In this document: positions 30,101 to 38,671 of the stretch, in pieces
How positions within the stretch are numbered: the first letter of the stretch is position 1
Layout: each line of letters begins with the position of its first letter
Origin: Acidobacteriaceae bacterium
GTDB lineage: Bacteria > Acidobacteriota > Terriglobia > Terriglobales > Acidobacteriaceae
NCBI GenBank assembly: GCA_027307045.1
Contig: DAHUXR010000005.1
Location: forward strand, 18,293-82,292
Direction: 5' to 3'
DNA: 64,000 bases
Translations under genes and position numbers: made by a program
Notes under the pieces: generated by a model
The model's input: only the letters and a program-made list of their open reading frames with translations
The model's database searches: none
What the model was told of the DNA's origin: nothing

Positions 30101-31909
30101 TTGACTGAATATCGCAATCCGCAGAACGAACCTGGCTCAGACAAGCGAATGCTTCTGGCCCTGGTAGCAGTATTCGTGGTGCTTGGCGTGATGCAGTACT
30201 TCATGCCGAAGCCCAAGACCCCGCCGGCCAAAGACCAGGCACAACAGCAGCCGCAGCAGGCCCAGCAGACGCCCAGTCCGGTGGCGGCGCCTACAACATC
30301 CTCGACCCCGGTCTCGCCCAGGTCTCCTGCAGCGGCGGTAAAAGCTCCCGTGAAGACGGCGGCCAGTGAGACGGAATCGATTTTAGAAACTCCGACATAT
30401 CGCATCACCTTCACGAACCGCGGCGCCAGCGTGAAGTCCTGGCTGCTTACGGAAAAAGAAAAGCTCAAGGATGGCAAGGAAAAGTACAGGTACACAGACG
30501 ATAACGGCAAACCCTTTGAACTGGTGAATCCGACAGTGGCCGGTCAGCTGGGGAACCCGCTTTCATTTTTTGCCTATGATAAAGACCTTGAGAAAAAGCT
30601 GAATGAGTCTCTTTATGTCGGGGGCGGGGCAAGCGGCCCAACATCCGGCGCGCTGAGGTATGAGTTCTCAGATGGCGACGTCACGGTACGTAAGACGTTT
30701 CGTCCCGATAAGAACAACATCCTTAGCGTTGAAACTGAAGTTCTGCGAAACGGTCAGCGAGTTGCAGCGTATCCCAAATGGGCGAGCGGTCTGGGTGATC
30801 AGATGGCGCCGGCTTCCTACACTAAGAGCCGGGTTGATTACCAGCAGGGCTCAACGCTGGAACGCAAGGACCCGACTTCGGGTGGAATTATAAGAAGCAA
30901 GAAATGGATTGTTGGTGGAGACACGGTACCGGGCCCGTTGGATTGGGCCGCCACCGCCGATCAGTATTTTGCCGTCGCTTTTCTGCCGGACAGTCCTAAA
31001 GATTCAACGTTGGTCACGTTGAACTCTCAGGCAGAAGTGCCTAAGAACCCTGACAAGCCCACTGAAGGTAACGACAAGGCCAACGTTGTTGGGCTGGCTT
31101 TTGGAAATACCGGAGGCCCAACGCGTGTTCGTGTATTTGCCGGCGCCAAAGCGGTGGACGTGCTTGAAAGTATCCAGAGCCACCCCGGCGGCCCGGACCT
31201 GCGCGGCATTTATGACTTCGGCACCTTCAGCTTTATTGCTCGCCCGCTTTTCCTGTGGCTGAAATGGACATACACAAACTGGATCAACAACTGGGGCTGG
31301 GCCATCGCATTTCTGACCCTGGTTATAACCATGGCGCTGCTGCCTCTGCGCATATCCAGCATGAAATCATCACTGCGGATGCAGAGAATCCAGCCGCAGA
31401 TGAAGTCCATCCAGGAGAAATACAAGCGCTATAGCCTGACCGATCCGCGCCGCGCGGACATGCAGAAGGAAATGCAGGCGCTCTACAAGAAAGAAGGCGT
31501 AAATCCAGTGGGCGGCTGCTTCCCTCTGCTGCTGCAATTGCCTTTCCTCTACGCGTTTTACGCCATGCTGAACAACGCTATTGAACTGCGCCAGGCGAAC
31601 TGGCTTTGGGTACACGATCTCTCCATGCCGGATCCGTGGCATCTGCTGCCGATCATTATCATTGTGGCGATGTTTGTGCAGCAAAAGAACGCGCCGCAAG
31701 GCGGAATGGACCCGGCGCAGCAGAAGATCATGGCATTTATGGGCCCACTGATGTTCGGAGCTTTCAGCTGGAGCATGCCAGCCGGACTTTCTATTTATCT
31801 GGCGCTCAGCACGCTGCTGGGTTGGGCGCAGCAAATATTCATCAATCGCTCTGAGTTGGGCCAGCAGGTCAAAAAAACTATTGAAAAGCGTAATGCGCGC
31901 AAACGCTAA
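30101..31909 (+). CDS. yidC: Membrane protein insertase YidC
   Basis: 602 residues, the long Gram-negative type with a periplasmic domain. Starting at TTG 30101 gives MTEYRNPQNEPGSDKR, the expected N-terminus of these YidCs, before TM1 (MLLALVAVFVVLGVMQYFM). A Pro/Gln-rich linker leads to the beta-supersandwich (about 90-370). The C-terminal core with five helices contains WGWAIAFLTLVITMALLPL (with the coiled RMQRIQPQMKSIQEKYKR cytoplasmic hairpin), PFLYAFYAML and PAGLSIYLALSTLLGW. The core inserts inner-membrane proteins alone or with SecYEG. It follows yidD and the putative small gene. Confidence 0.96.
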   Translation: MTEYRNPQNEPGSDKRMLLALVAVFVVLGVMQYFMPKPKTPPAKDQAQQQPQQAQQTPSPVAAPTTSSTPVSPRSPAAAVKAPVKTAASETESILETPTYRITFTNRGASVKSWLLTEKEKLKDGKEKYRYTDDNGKPFELVNPTVAGQLGNPLSFFAYDKDLEKKLNESLYVGGGASGPTSGALRYEFSDGDVTVRKTFRPDKNNILSVETEVLRNGQRVAAYPKWASGLGDQMAPASYTKSRVDYQQGSTLERKDPTSGGIIRSKKWIVGGDTVPGPLDWAATADQYFAVAFLPDSPKDSTLVTLNSQAEVPKNPDKPTEGNDKANVVGLAFGNTGGPTRVRVFAGAKAVDVLESIQSHPGGPDLRGIYDFGTFSFIARPLFLWLKWTYTNWINNWGWAIAFLTLVITMALLPLRISSMKSSLRMQRIQPQMKSIQEKYKRYSLTDPRRADMQKEMQALYKKEGVNPVGGCFPLLLQLPFLYAFYAMLNNAIELRQANWLWVHDLSMPDPWHLLPIIIIVAMFVQQKNAPQGGMDPAQQKIMAFMGPLMFGAFSWSMPAGLSIYLALSTLLGWAQQIFINRSELGQQVKKTIEKRNARKR

Positions 31910-31951
31910 AGCGGTAAAGCTGTAAAATTCCCCGGGGAGTTTGAACGACAA

Positions 31952-32464
31952 ATGCTGCAGGACAAAGTCGCAACCGCAAAGAAGATCGATGCATTCCTGA
32001 AGAGCATTATTTCTTCAGGCGCGTTCAAATTGAAGTACCGCATCACGGTGAATCCTCCTATTGCTCCAGACGCGGAGACGCCTGACATCCTTGTGGAATT
32101 TGCCGGCCCTGACAGCCAACTGCTGCTGGAGCGAGGCGGAGAAGTTTTGCGCTCTTTCGAAGTTCTGACCCACGAATCGCTCCATCTTCATGCTGAAGAC
32201 CATGACAAAGTCAGTTTTGACTGCAAAGGCTACCGCGCTGCCCGCCAGCAGGAATTGAAGTTGGCGGCTCAGGTCGCCGCCGATCGGGTATTGCAGAGCG
32301 GAGTGCCTTATTCTTTTGCGCCGATGTCATCGCGCGAGCGCCGCCTGATTCATCTGGCGTTCCGCGACCACGCTTCCCTGGCCACCCAGAGCGAAGGCGA
32401 AGGCGGACGCCGGTATGTGGTGCTTTATCCGAAAGACTACAAGCCCGCGCGGCCGCGCCGCTAA
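31952..32464 (+). CDS. Jag-type RNA-binding protein (KH plus R3H, no Jag-N)
   Basis: 170 residues. A KH-II-like domain (LLLERGGEVLRSFEVLTHES; the GxxG-like segment is ERGGEV) is followed by an R3H domain with SSRERRLIHLAF (the R..., RLIH core) and SEGEGGRRYVVLYP. The N-terminal Jag-N domain of typical SpoIIIJ-associated proteins is absent; the protein begins with a helix, MLQDKVATAKKIDAFL. Location after yidC is the classical yidC-jag pairing. It binds RNA and is linked to envelope growth in other bacteria. It starts 42 nt after yidC. Confidence 0.88.
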   Translation: MLQDKVATAKKIDAFLKSIISSGAFKLKYRITVNPPIAPDAETPDILVEFAGPDSQLLLERGGEVLRSFEVLTHESLHLHAEDHDKVSFDCKGYRAARQQELKLAAQVAADRVLQSGVPYSFAPMSSRERRLIHLAFRDHASLATQSEGEGGRRYVVLYPKDYKPARPRR

Positions 32465-32622
32465 CAATCTTCATCTTTAAATCAAGCCCACATCCAATGG
32501 CATTCAGCTATGATGTGCGTGGAATCGCCCGCCGAAGCGCATTTTTCTCAGGTAGTTATTGAAGAATGGCTTGACGGCGTTGGATCGGTTTGAAAACCAA
32601 GTGACAGGAAAATAAGAATCTT

Positions 32623-33462
32623 ATGTCTACGACCGTGACGATGATCGGTGATGTTCCCATCTTTGGATTGCTTGACGACGAAGAACGCGAAGCTCTGGCC
32701 CAACTAATGGACTGCCGCGATTTCAAGGCAGGTGAAACCATTTTCCATTATGGCGACGCCGGCGGCGAGATTTTTATCCTGCGCTCCGGACGGGTTGAGC
32801 TTTTCATTGAAAGCACGGAAGGGCAAAAAATTGTTCTCTCAGAAAATGAGATGGGCGACGTGATCGGGGAGCTTTCATTCCTGGATGGCGGCGCGCGCAC
32901 AGGCACCGCCGTGACCAGTGAACCGACTGAAATGCTGGTCATGCATCGCGACCGGCTGTTGGAGTTTATCGATAAGCATCCACACGCGGCCATGGACTTG
33001 CTAACCGCCGTGGGACGCCGCCTCCGCGCCACCGACGAGCTTTTGCGCACGCAGGTTTCCCGCAACCCCAACCTGGAAGAAGAAGAACGTCTGACTTTTG
33101 GTCAGCGCATCGCGGACAAAGTAGCCGCTTTCGGCGGTTCGTGGACTTTTATCATCATCTTCGGGGTCATTCTTGGCATCTGGGTCATTCTGAATTCGAC
33201 GGCGCTGCTCCGAGACCACTTTGATCCCTATCCGTATATTCTGCTGAACTTATTTTTGTCGATGATTGCATCCGTGCAGGCCCCTGTGATCATGATGTCG
33301 CAGAATCGCTTATCGTCGAAGGACCGATTAAAGTCAGACTTGGATTTTGCGGTGAACTTGAAAGCAGAGTTGGAAGTGGCCCATCTCCATCGCAAAGTTG
33401 ACCATATTTATGAGCGGCTTGAAGACCATTTTGCCCGGCTGGAGCGGAAAGGCAGCAATTAG
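32623..33462 (+). CDS. Cyclic-nucleotide-binding domain fused to DUF1003 membrane domain
   Basis: 279 residues. Residues about 12-130 form a CNB/Crp-like sensor: GETIFHYGDAGGEIFILRSG, GDVIGELSFLDGGARTGTAV (phosphate-binding cassette, with E and R). A DUF1003 membrane module follows at about 160-250: FGGSWTFIIIFGVILGIWVI, FDPYPYILLNLFLSMIASVQ and IMMSQNRLSSKDR. It ends with a coiled helix. The combination suggests ligand-controlled membrane function, possibly a channel or regulator, but neither part has a tested role in this form. No HTH is present, so it is not a transcription factor. Confidence 0.88.
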   Translation: MSTTVTMIGDVPIFGLLDDEEREALAQLMDCRDFKAGETIFHYGDAGGEIFILRSGRVELFIESTEGQKIVLSENEMGDVIGELSFLDGGARTGTAVTSEPTEMLVMHRDRLLEFIDKHPHAAMDLLTAVGRRLRATDELLRTQVSRNPNLEEEERLTFGQRIADKVAAFGGSWTFIIIFGVILGIWVILNSTALLRDHFDPYPYILLNLFLSMIASVQAPVIMMSQNRLSSKDRLKSDLDFAVNLKAELEVAHLHRKVDHIYERLEDHFARLERKGSN

Positions 33463-33474
33463 CAATTGGCATAT

Positions 33475-33624
33475 AGCTTTTTTCTGAAATCCCGACCCCG
33501 CGTTCTTTGCGGGTGAGGGATCGCTACCGTTCACGTGCTTTTTAGTGGATGCTAAAATCGGCTTTCCCGCAAGCCCTTGTTAGCGATAGCGATCTCTCGC
33601 TACGCTCGAGATTTCAGAAAAAGC
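33475..33624. mobile_element. MITE-like foldback element, about 150 bp
   Basis: Terminal inverted repeats AGCTTTTTTCTGAAATC (33475-33491) and GATTTCAGAAAAAGCT (end 33624) match over 16 bases with one extra T. Inside, a hairpin CCCGC...GCGGG and a second inverted pair GATCGCTA / TAGCGATC are nested. It has no open frame. It fills the gap between CNB-DUF1003 and mnmE. A non-autonomous element or dispersed palindrome is most likely; no target duplication was confirmed. Confidence 0.6.
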
Positions 33625-33637
33625 TAATCACTTCTGC

Positions 33638-34996
33638 ATGAACCTCGACGACACCATCGTCGCAATTGCCACGCCGCCGGGCCGCGGAGGCATCGGCGTA
33701 GTCCGCCTGGCCGGCCCTGAAGCACGTGCGATTGCCGGCCCAATGCTGCGGCTGAAGCGTGAGCTTGCCGCGGGCCGCGCCGTGTTTGGCGAAGTGATTG
33801 AGCCTGCCACCGGTGAACGCATCGACGAGGCGGTTGTCACGTTCTTTGCCAAACCTCACTCTTACACTGCAGACGACGTGATAGAAATTTCCGCCCATGG
33901 CGCACCCGTGGTTTTGCGACATATTGTTGAACTGGCCACAAGCCGGGGTTCCCGGCTGGCCGAGCCCGGCGAGTTCACCATGCGAGCATTCCTCAACGGC
34001 CGCATCGATCTCACACAGGCCGAGGCGGTCCGCGACCTGATTGAGTCGCAGACGCTGTATCAGGCAAAAGTCGCGGCGCAGCAGCTGGAAGGATCGCTTT
34101 CACGCAGGTTGCAGCCGATCAAGCGCAAGCTGGTGGAATTGGTGGCAGTGATGGAAGCCGGTATCGACTTTGCCGAAGACGATGTTTCGGTGCTGCCGGC
34201 CGCTGAGATTCTGTCCCGGCTGGAAGAAGTGCAGGTTCCGCTCGAACAGCTGCGTGCGTCGTTTGCTTACGGCAAGATCGTGCATGAAGGCCTCACGCTG
34301 GCTATCGTGGGGCGGCCAAACGTGGGCAAGTCAAGTCTGTTCAATCGGCTGGTGGAGCGCGAGCGCGCCATCGTGACGGCCACACCCGGCACCACGCGCG
34401 ATCTGGTCACTGAAACCGTCGCCCTGGGCGGAATTCCCATCAAGCTCGTCGATACGGCCGGCATTCGACACTCCACGGACGAAGCGGAGAGCATCGGAGT
34501 CCGCAAATCGTATGAAGCGCTGAGCGAGGCTGATCTGGTGCTGGTGGTGCTTGATAGCACGCAGGCACTTTCTGCGGAAGATCGCGAGCTATTGGATGTC
34601 AGCGCCAAGCGCCGCGCGCTGGCCGTAGCGAACAAGTCTGATCTTGCACCTGATGGCCAGCCCGCGCTGACCGAAATGAAGGTATTCAGCACGTCGGCCA
34701 TAACCGGCGCGGGCATTGACGAGCTTCGTGCGGCGATCCTGGAAGAAGTCGCGGGCCACTCCGTGCGCGGCGAGCAGGAAACCGGCTTTCTAACAAATAT
34801 CCGCCACCAGCGGCTGGTGGAAGAATCGCTCAGCTGCATTGAAGCTGCATGCCAGGCCGTGAAGCGAAGTATTCCGCATGAAATGATCATGCTGGATCTC
34901 TATGGCGCGCTGCGTCCGCTGGACGCCATCACTGGCGAGACGACGACGGACGACATATTGAACCTGATCTTTAGCAGGTTTTGTATTGGGAAATGA
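33638..34996 (+). CDS. mnmE: tRNA modification GTPase MnmE
   Basis: 452 residues. With MnmG it adds the carboxymethylaminomethyl group to U34 of certain tRNAs. An N-terminal folate-binding domain ([20 protein letters not shown]...) is followed by the central helical part and an inserted G domain: [14 protein letters not shown] (G1), GTTRD (G2), DTAGI (G3), NKSD (G4). The C-terminal CIGK tail, with the catalytic cysteine, ends the protein. mnmE often follows the rnpA-yidC-jag block, as here, with the CNB-DUF1003 gene and a foldback element inserted between. The partner mnmG is not in the window. Confidence 0.97.
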   Translation: MNLDDTIVAIATPPGRGGIGVVRLAGPEARAIAGPMLRLKRELAAGRAVFGEVIEPATGERIDEAVVTFFAKPHSYTADDVIEISAHGAPVVLRHIVELATSRGSRLAEPGEFTMRAFLNGRIDLTQAEAVRDLIESQTLYQAKVAAQQLEGSLSRRLQPIKRKLVELVAVMEAGIDFAEDDVSVLPAAEILSRLEEVQVPLEQLRASFAYGKIVHEGLTLAIVGRPNVGKSSLFNRLVERERAIVTATPGTTRDLVTETVALGGIPIKLVDTAGIRHSTDEAESIGVRKSYEALSEADLVLVVLDSTQALSAEDRELLDVSAKRRALAVANKSDLAPDGQPALTEMKVFSTSAITGAGIDELRAAILEEVAGHSVRGEQETGFLTNIRHQRLVEESLSCIEAACQAVKRSIPHEMIMLDLYGALRPLDAITGETTTDDILNLIFSRFCIGK

Positions 34997-35000
34997 CCAC

Positions 35001-36095
35001 CTATTCGTAAGCCAGCGCTTGTATGGGATCCTGCCGCGCCGCCAGAATTCCCGGATAAAGAGCCCCGAGCATAGCAGCTCCCATTGCGATCCCACCCGCG
35101 ATGGGCCACCATTCCGGAACAATTGCCTGGGGCAGAGATGCAGGCACCAAGTTGGCCAAAAGCCATCGGCTCAGGAAACTGAACAAAATTCCCAGAACGC
35201 TTCCACCCACACCAAAACAAAACGCTTCCATCAGGATGATCCTGATGATCAACAGCTTTGAAGCTCCCAAGGATTTCAAAATACCGATTTCCCGGGTGCG
35301 TTGCTGTACAGCCATATACATGGAAAGTGATGCCACGGCAGCGCCTATCAAGACCGCAACACCAATAATTACGTTCAGCAGAGGGCGCAGAAACGGCACG
35401 TTGTCTACATTCGTCAACGATACAAGCTCTGCCACGGAATAGATGTTGTAGTCAGGAAGCAGTGTCTTAATGGAATCGATAACGGCTGGAGTATTCGCTG
35501 GATCGTCAAGCTTGAGATATATCTGGGCAACTTTGCCGGCGCTTCCATCGAGATCCTGCAAAGTTGATAAGGGCAGAAAAATGTGGGCGAGTTTGCCCGG
35601 CTCAACTATTCCCGCCACGTTCCATTCACGATTCAGCAGGCTAACTTTGCTCCCCGCATGAACGTGCGCCTGTTGAGCGTAGTACGTGTCAAACAAAATG
35701 TCGTCGGGTTTTACGAATGAATGCCCTTCTCTGAACACAAATTTACCGCTCATGCGTTCAAAGTCCGCCAAGTCTATCCCCGAAACAGTTGTCCACCCGG
35801 AAACCAGGTGGCTGGCTACGCCCGTCCCAAATTTTACGTGCGGGAGTTCTTCCAGTTTTTGGATGAGCTTTACCGGCAAATTAGAGAGACCAACCGTGCC
35901 AACGCGAGAGTCGGGAGACCGTACGATGATGTCGGCGCCAATGCCCCTGGTACGCTGCGAAGAATCCTCGACGAAGCCATGGCTTAGTCCGACAAGCGTC
36001 AACATCAGCGTTACTGGAATGGCAATCAACAGAACGCTCAGGAAGGTGCGGATCGGGCGCTGGGTCAAGTTTGCAAGAATAAGCTTATTGATCAC
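35001..36095 (-). CDS. ABC-type FtsX/MacB-like permease
   Basis: 364 residues: one N-terminal membrane helix (RTFLSVLLIAIPVTLMLTLVG), a soluble MacB-PCD-like extracytoplasmic domain (about 45-240) and a C-terminal FtsX domain with three helices (PLLNVIIGVAVLIGAAVASL, EAFCFGVGGSVLGILFSFL, PIAGGIAMGAAMLGALYPGI). The closing ARQDPIQALAYE matches the lipoprotein/macrolide export FtsX type. No ATPase gene is next to it; the neighbour on the same strand is a cysteine-protease-like gene 27 nt away, and mnmE converges 4 nt from its stop. It needs a partner ATPase from elsewhere. Confidence 0.88.
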   Translation of the reverse strand: MINKLILANLTQRPIRTFLSVLLIAIPVTLMLTLVGLSHGFVEDSSQRTRGIGADIIVRSPDSRVGTVGLSNLPVKLIQKLEELPHVKFGTGVASHLVSGWTTVSGIDLADFERMSGKFVFREGHSFVKPDDILFDTYYAQQAHVHAGSKVSLLNREWNVAGIVEPGKLAHIFLPLSTLQDLDGSAGKVAQIYLKLDDPANTPAVIDSIKTLLPDYNIYSVAELVSLTNVDNVPFLRPLLNVIIGVAVLIGAAVASLSMYMAVQQRTREIGILKSLGASKLLIIRIILMEAFCFGVGGSVLGILFSFLSRWLLANLVPASLPQAIVPEWWPIAGGIAMGAAMLGALYPGILAARQDPIQALAYE

Positions 36096-36122
36096 GCTAG
36101 TGAGAATAGCAAAGCCGAGAAA

Positions 36123-36749
36123 TTACAACTGCGTGGCGCTGACGTTCAGAATTCCCTGTATCTCTCCCGGATCGTCGCGCCCTTTTTGAAAGGTGACTCC
36201 GGGCAGCTTGGCGTAAGTATTCGCCAGCCGAATTTCTTTTACTTCAAAAAACCGTGTGCCATCGCGGCCGATGCGTTCATCATACGTTACGCCGGTCAGA
36301 TAATACGGATGCCCGCGCCACAGCATCAGCGTTACCTGCTGCAACTTTAAGCCGGCAATCACGGAATCAATGCTAATCGGCGGTCCGGGAGTGAATTGGA
36401 TTTCCAGTCGAACGTGACGGCCATCATCTAAAACAAAGTCATGGTTCACCACCAGTTTCAGAGCGTCGATGCTTGGCGTGTCGTCCACGCACAGCTCGCC
36501 GCCATTCAGGCGCATGACCCAGAAACTCTGATCCAGTTGAACATTCTGCCGTTGAAGCATGGTCTCAATACCCGCAGCCACGGCCCAGTTTTCACAGCTC
36601 TGTTTGGCGGTATTCAGCTTAGTCTCTGGGGAAAGGTCGGCGGTCTGGTCAGGTTTAAGGAAATACTGTTGGCCTTGTTTCTGGTCGGCGGCTCGCAGTG
36701 AGAGCGCGATGAGCAAAAAAAAGACAGCGAAATGTGGTCTGCCTCGCAT
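36123..36749 (-). CDS. Secreted papain-like cysteine peptidase-like protein
   Basis: 208 residues from ATG 36749, which begins directly with the signal peptide RPHFAVFFLLIALSLRAA; a longer frame would start at TTG 36794. A likely nucleophile segment is KQSCENWAVAAGIETML, and a histidine follows in WRGHPYYLTGVTYDERIG, the arrangement of papain-like/C39-related folds (Cys early, His late). This is inferred by motif, not a firm family match. It lies 27 nt upstream of the FtsX permease and 60 nt downstream of ruvA on the same strand, so it may be in one operon. Target unknown. Confidence 0.6.
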   Translation of the reverse strand: MRGRPHFAVFFLLIALSLRAADQKQGQQYFLKPDQTADLSPETKLNTAKQSCENWAVAAGIETMLQRQNVQLDQSFWVMRLNGGELCVDDTPSIDALKLVVNHDFVLDDGRHVRLEIQFTPGPPISIDSVIAGLKLQQVTLMLWRGHPYYLTGVTYDERIGRDGTRFFEVKEIRLANTYAKLPGVTFQKGRDDPGEIQGILNVSATQL

Positions 36750-36809
36750 GGATAACTGCCAGTGTAAGCCGATTCGGCGGCGTTGATCACGCAAGATTTG
36801 CGCGCGTTC

Positions 36810-37394
36810 TTACTTTGCCAATGCGGCCATGGCTTTCCGAAACAGCGAGTCGAAACTCTGTCCGGAGACATCGCCCAGTTTGGCCAGCGCCCGCTCCGCC
36901 ATGGGTCGCTGATAACCGAGGTTAACCAGCGCGGAGACCACGTCGTCTTCCACCGGCGAAGCCGCAGTAACCGTATCGGCCGGAACGCCAAACGCATCCA
37001 GCTTGTCACGCAATTCCAGCACCATGCGCTCAGCGGTTTTTTTGCCAATACCAGGAACGCGCGTAAGCGCGGCCACATTGTTGCCCTTGATGGCGGCTAT
37101 CATCGCGTCCACGGGCATGCCGCTCAGAATAGTGATGGCCAGCTTGGGGCCAATCCCGCTTACGCTTAATAGCTTTTCAAAGAGTTGTTTCTCTCCAGCG
37201 CGCAAGAATCCGAAAAGCGCCAGCGCGTCTTCGCGCACGTGCGTATGGATAAAAAAAGAGACCTCAACACTCAATGCCGGCAGTTCGGAAAAAGTTGGGA
37301 CGCTGATGGTTACGTCATAGCCCACGCCGCCAGCGTCGACAATCGCCTGGTTCGGATGTTTCGAAATGAGCCGTCCGCGCAGATGTGCGATCAT
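36810..37394 (-). CDS. ruvA: Holliday junction branch-migration protein RuvA
   Basis: 194 residues, typical. Domain I OB fold (MIAHLRGRLISKHPNQAIVD), domain II with two helix-hairpin-helix motifs (LLSVSGIGPKLAITILSGM and LTRVPGIGKKTAERMVLEL), a flexible acidic linker, and domain III (DDVVSALVNLGYQRPMAERAL), which contacts RuvB. It tetramerises on Holliday junctions. ruvB and ruvC are not visible nearby, so the usual ruvCAB cluster is split. It is likely transcribed with the cysteine-protease-like gene downstream. Confidence 0.97.
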   Translation of the reverse strand: MIAHLRGRLISKHPNQAIVDAGGVGYDVTISVPTFSELPALSVEVSFFIHTHVREDALALFGFLRAGEKQLFEKLLSVSGIGPKLAITILSGMPVDAMIAAIKGNNVAALTRVPGIGKKTAERMVLELRDKLDAFGVPADTVTAASPVEDDVVSALVNLGYQRPMAERALAKLGDVSGQSFDSLFRKAMAALAK

Positions 37395-37551
37395 TTTTTT
37401 TGTCGCTGCGCTCCCAACCGCTCAGCGCCTTTGTTATCGACTGCATTACTCCGCGCCTGATACAACGCGCTCGGCACGCGAGTCGGCCTCGCGCGGCGAT
37501 TGCTGGTTAGAGTGTTCCGTGCATCATCAATGTCGCGGGCAAGATCCAACC

Positions 37552-38295
37552 TTAACTCCTGCGCTTGTAAAAAATGTTGAACTGAAATCCCGGATTCGGC
37601 GGAAACAACACTGCAACTTTTTTCAGGCGCTCCGCCAACGCCGACGGCGCCAGCAGCGGATAATCACGTTCGCGCAGCTCGTAGTAGTCCACGTCCAGAC
37701 AGAGCGAAAGCAGGTAAATGGCAATGGAATCGCAAAACGCGGCGGCCAGATAATCTGACTTGGCCTTTTCGTCCACCCTGCCGGAACCGCTGGTTTGAGC
37801 CATTTTGCGAAATTCATGCGCGTCCAGGCTGGTTTCACCGCGGACATTGGCTTGCGCCTGTGACCACACCAACTCCCCGAATTCCGGTGACATGCCTGCT
37901 TTGTCCACAAACGCGTGGCCTACATTGATATAAAACTCAAACGCAATGGCAAATCGTTCATCGAGTAGGCGAGTGGAGATGAAGACGCACTGTGAGTTGC
38001 CGGAATCAATATTGCGATGGCAGATCGCCCCTTCCGGCGGTGCGCCATCAAAGCGCTCTGCAACCAGTGTTTTGTCGCCATCGCTGATGGTCAGGGGCAC
38101 AAAGTAAAACGCCTTGCGCTCCAGCGCGGCAGCAATCGGGCGCGGCACGGCGCCGATGATCCGCTCCAGATCGTCGGAAGGAAGCATGACCTCGCCCGAG
38201 GTGGTATAGCAGATACCGTTGGGTGCCTGGTTGACTCGCGCGTCGCGAATAATCTCCTGCGCGGTGCGGAGTTGCGCATTGACTGCCTGACTCAC
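37552..38295 (-). CDS. Hypothetical protein
   Basis: 247 residues starting at a GTG (38295). There is no signal peptide or membrane helix. Notable segments are ICYTTSGEVMLPSDDLERII, AIAFEFYINVGHAFVDKAGM (unlike any enzyme motif I know) and a C-terminal domain with CDSIAIYLLSLCLDVDYYELRERDY. It may be a cytoplasmic protein of Acidobacteriota-specific type; the family is not recognised. It stands alone, upstream of ruvA on the same strand with a 157-nt gap, and is divergent from the small membrane gene at 38344. Confidence 0.65.
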   Translation of the reverse strand: MSQAVNAQLRTAQEIIRDARVNQAPNGICYTTSGEVMLPSDDLERIIGAVPRPIAAALERKAFYFVPLTISDGDKTLVAERFDGAPPEGAICHRNIDSGNSQCVFISTRLLDERFAIAFEFYINVGHAFVDKAGMSPEFGELVWSQAQANVRGETSLDAHEFRKMAQTSGSGRVDEKAKSDYLAAAFCDSIAIYLLSLCLDVDYYELRERDYPLLAPSALAERLKKVAVLFPPNPGFQFNIFYKRRS

Positions 38296-38343
38296 GCTAT
38301 TATTCTAACGTACACTTGATTTATCGGAAGCAATAGGTCCTTT

Positions 38344-38574
38344 ATGAAGAAATTCTTTTTGAGTGCCGGGATTGGCCTTGCCACGGGCGTGATCACCTTC
38401 TTTCTCTCCGTGGCATTCCTGTGCTTTGTCCTGCTGGCGCTCCGGGCGGCAAGCCACACAACTCCGGACATGACTCTGGCTTACAAAGCCGCTGCCCCGG
38501 TGGCGATCCTTGGCGCGATTTGCGGCTTTACCATCGCGCTGATTCGCGTTGGCCGGCCTCGGGCTGCCCGCTAG
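38344..38574 (+). CDS. Small two-helix membrane protein
   Basis: 76 residues with two transmembrane helices: FFLSAGIGLATGVITFFLSV plus an adjoining AFLCFVLLALRAA, and a second near AAAPVAILGAICGFTIALI. The tail is basic (RVGRPRAAR). It starts with the lysine pair MKK. Small membrane proteins of this shape have no single family. It is divergent from the hypothetical gene at 37552 and lies 97 nt before the M28 peptidase. Confidence 0.6.
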   Translation: MKKFFLSAGIGLATGVITFFLSVAFLCFVLLALRAASHTTPDMTLAYKAAAPVAILGAICGFTIALIRVGRPRAAR

Positions 38575-38671
38575 CAACTCAACAAATCTTCACCAAGCAA
38601 TGTTTGACCCAGCGCCACGCTCCGTTTAGACTTCTCTGCCCACCACTCTGGCCGATCTTCAAGGAGAAATA

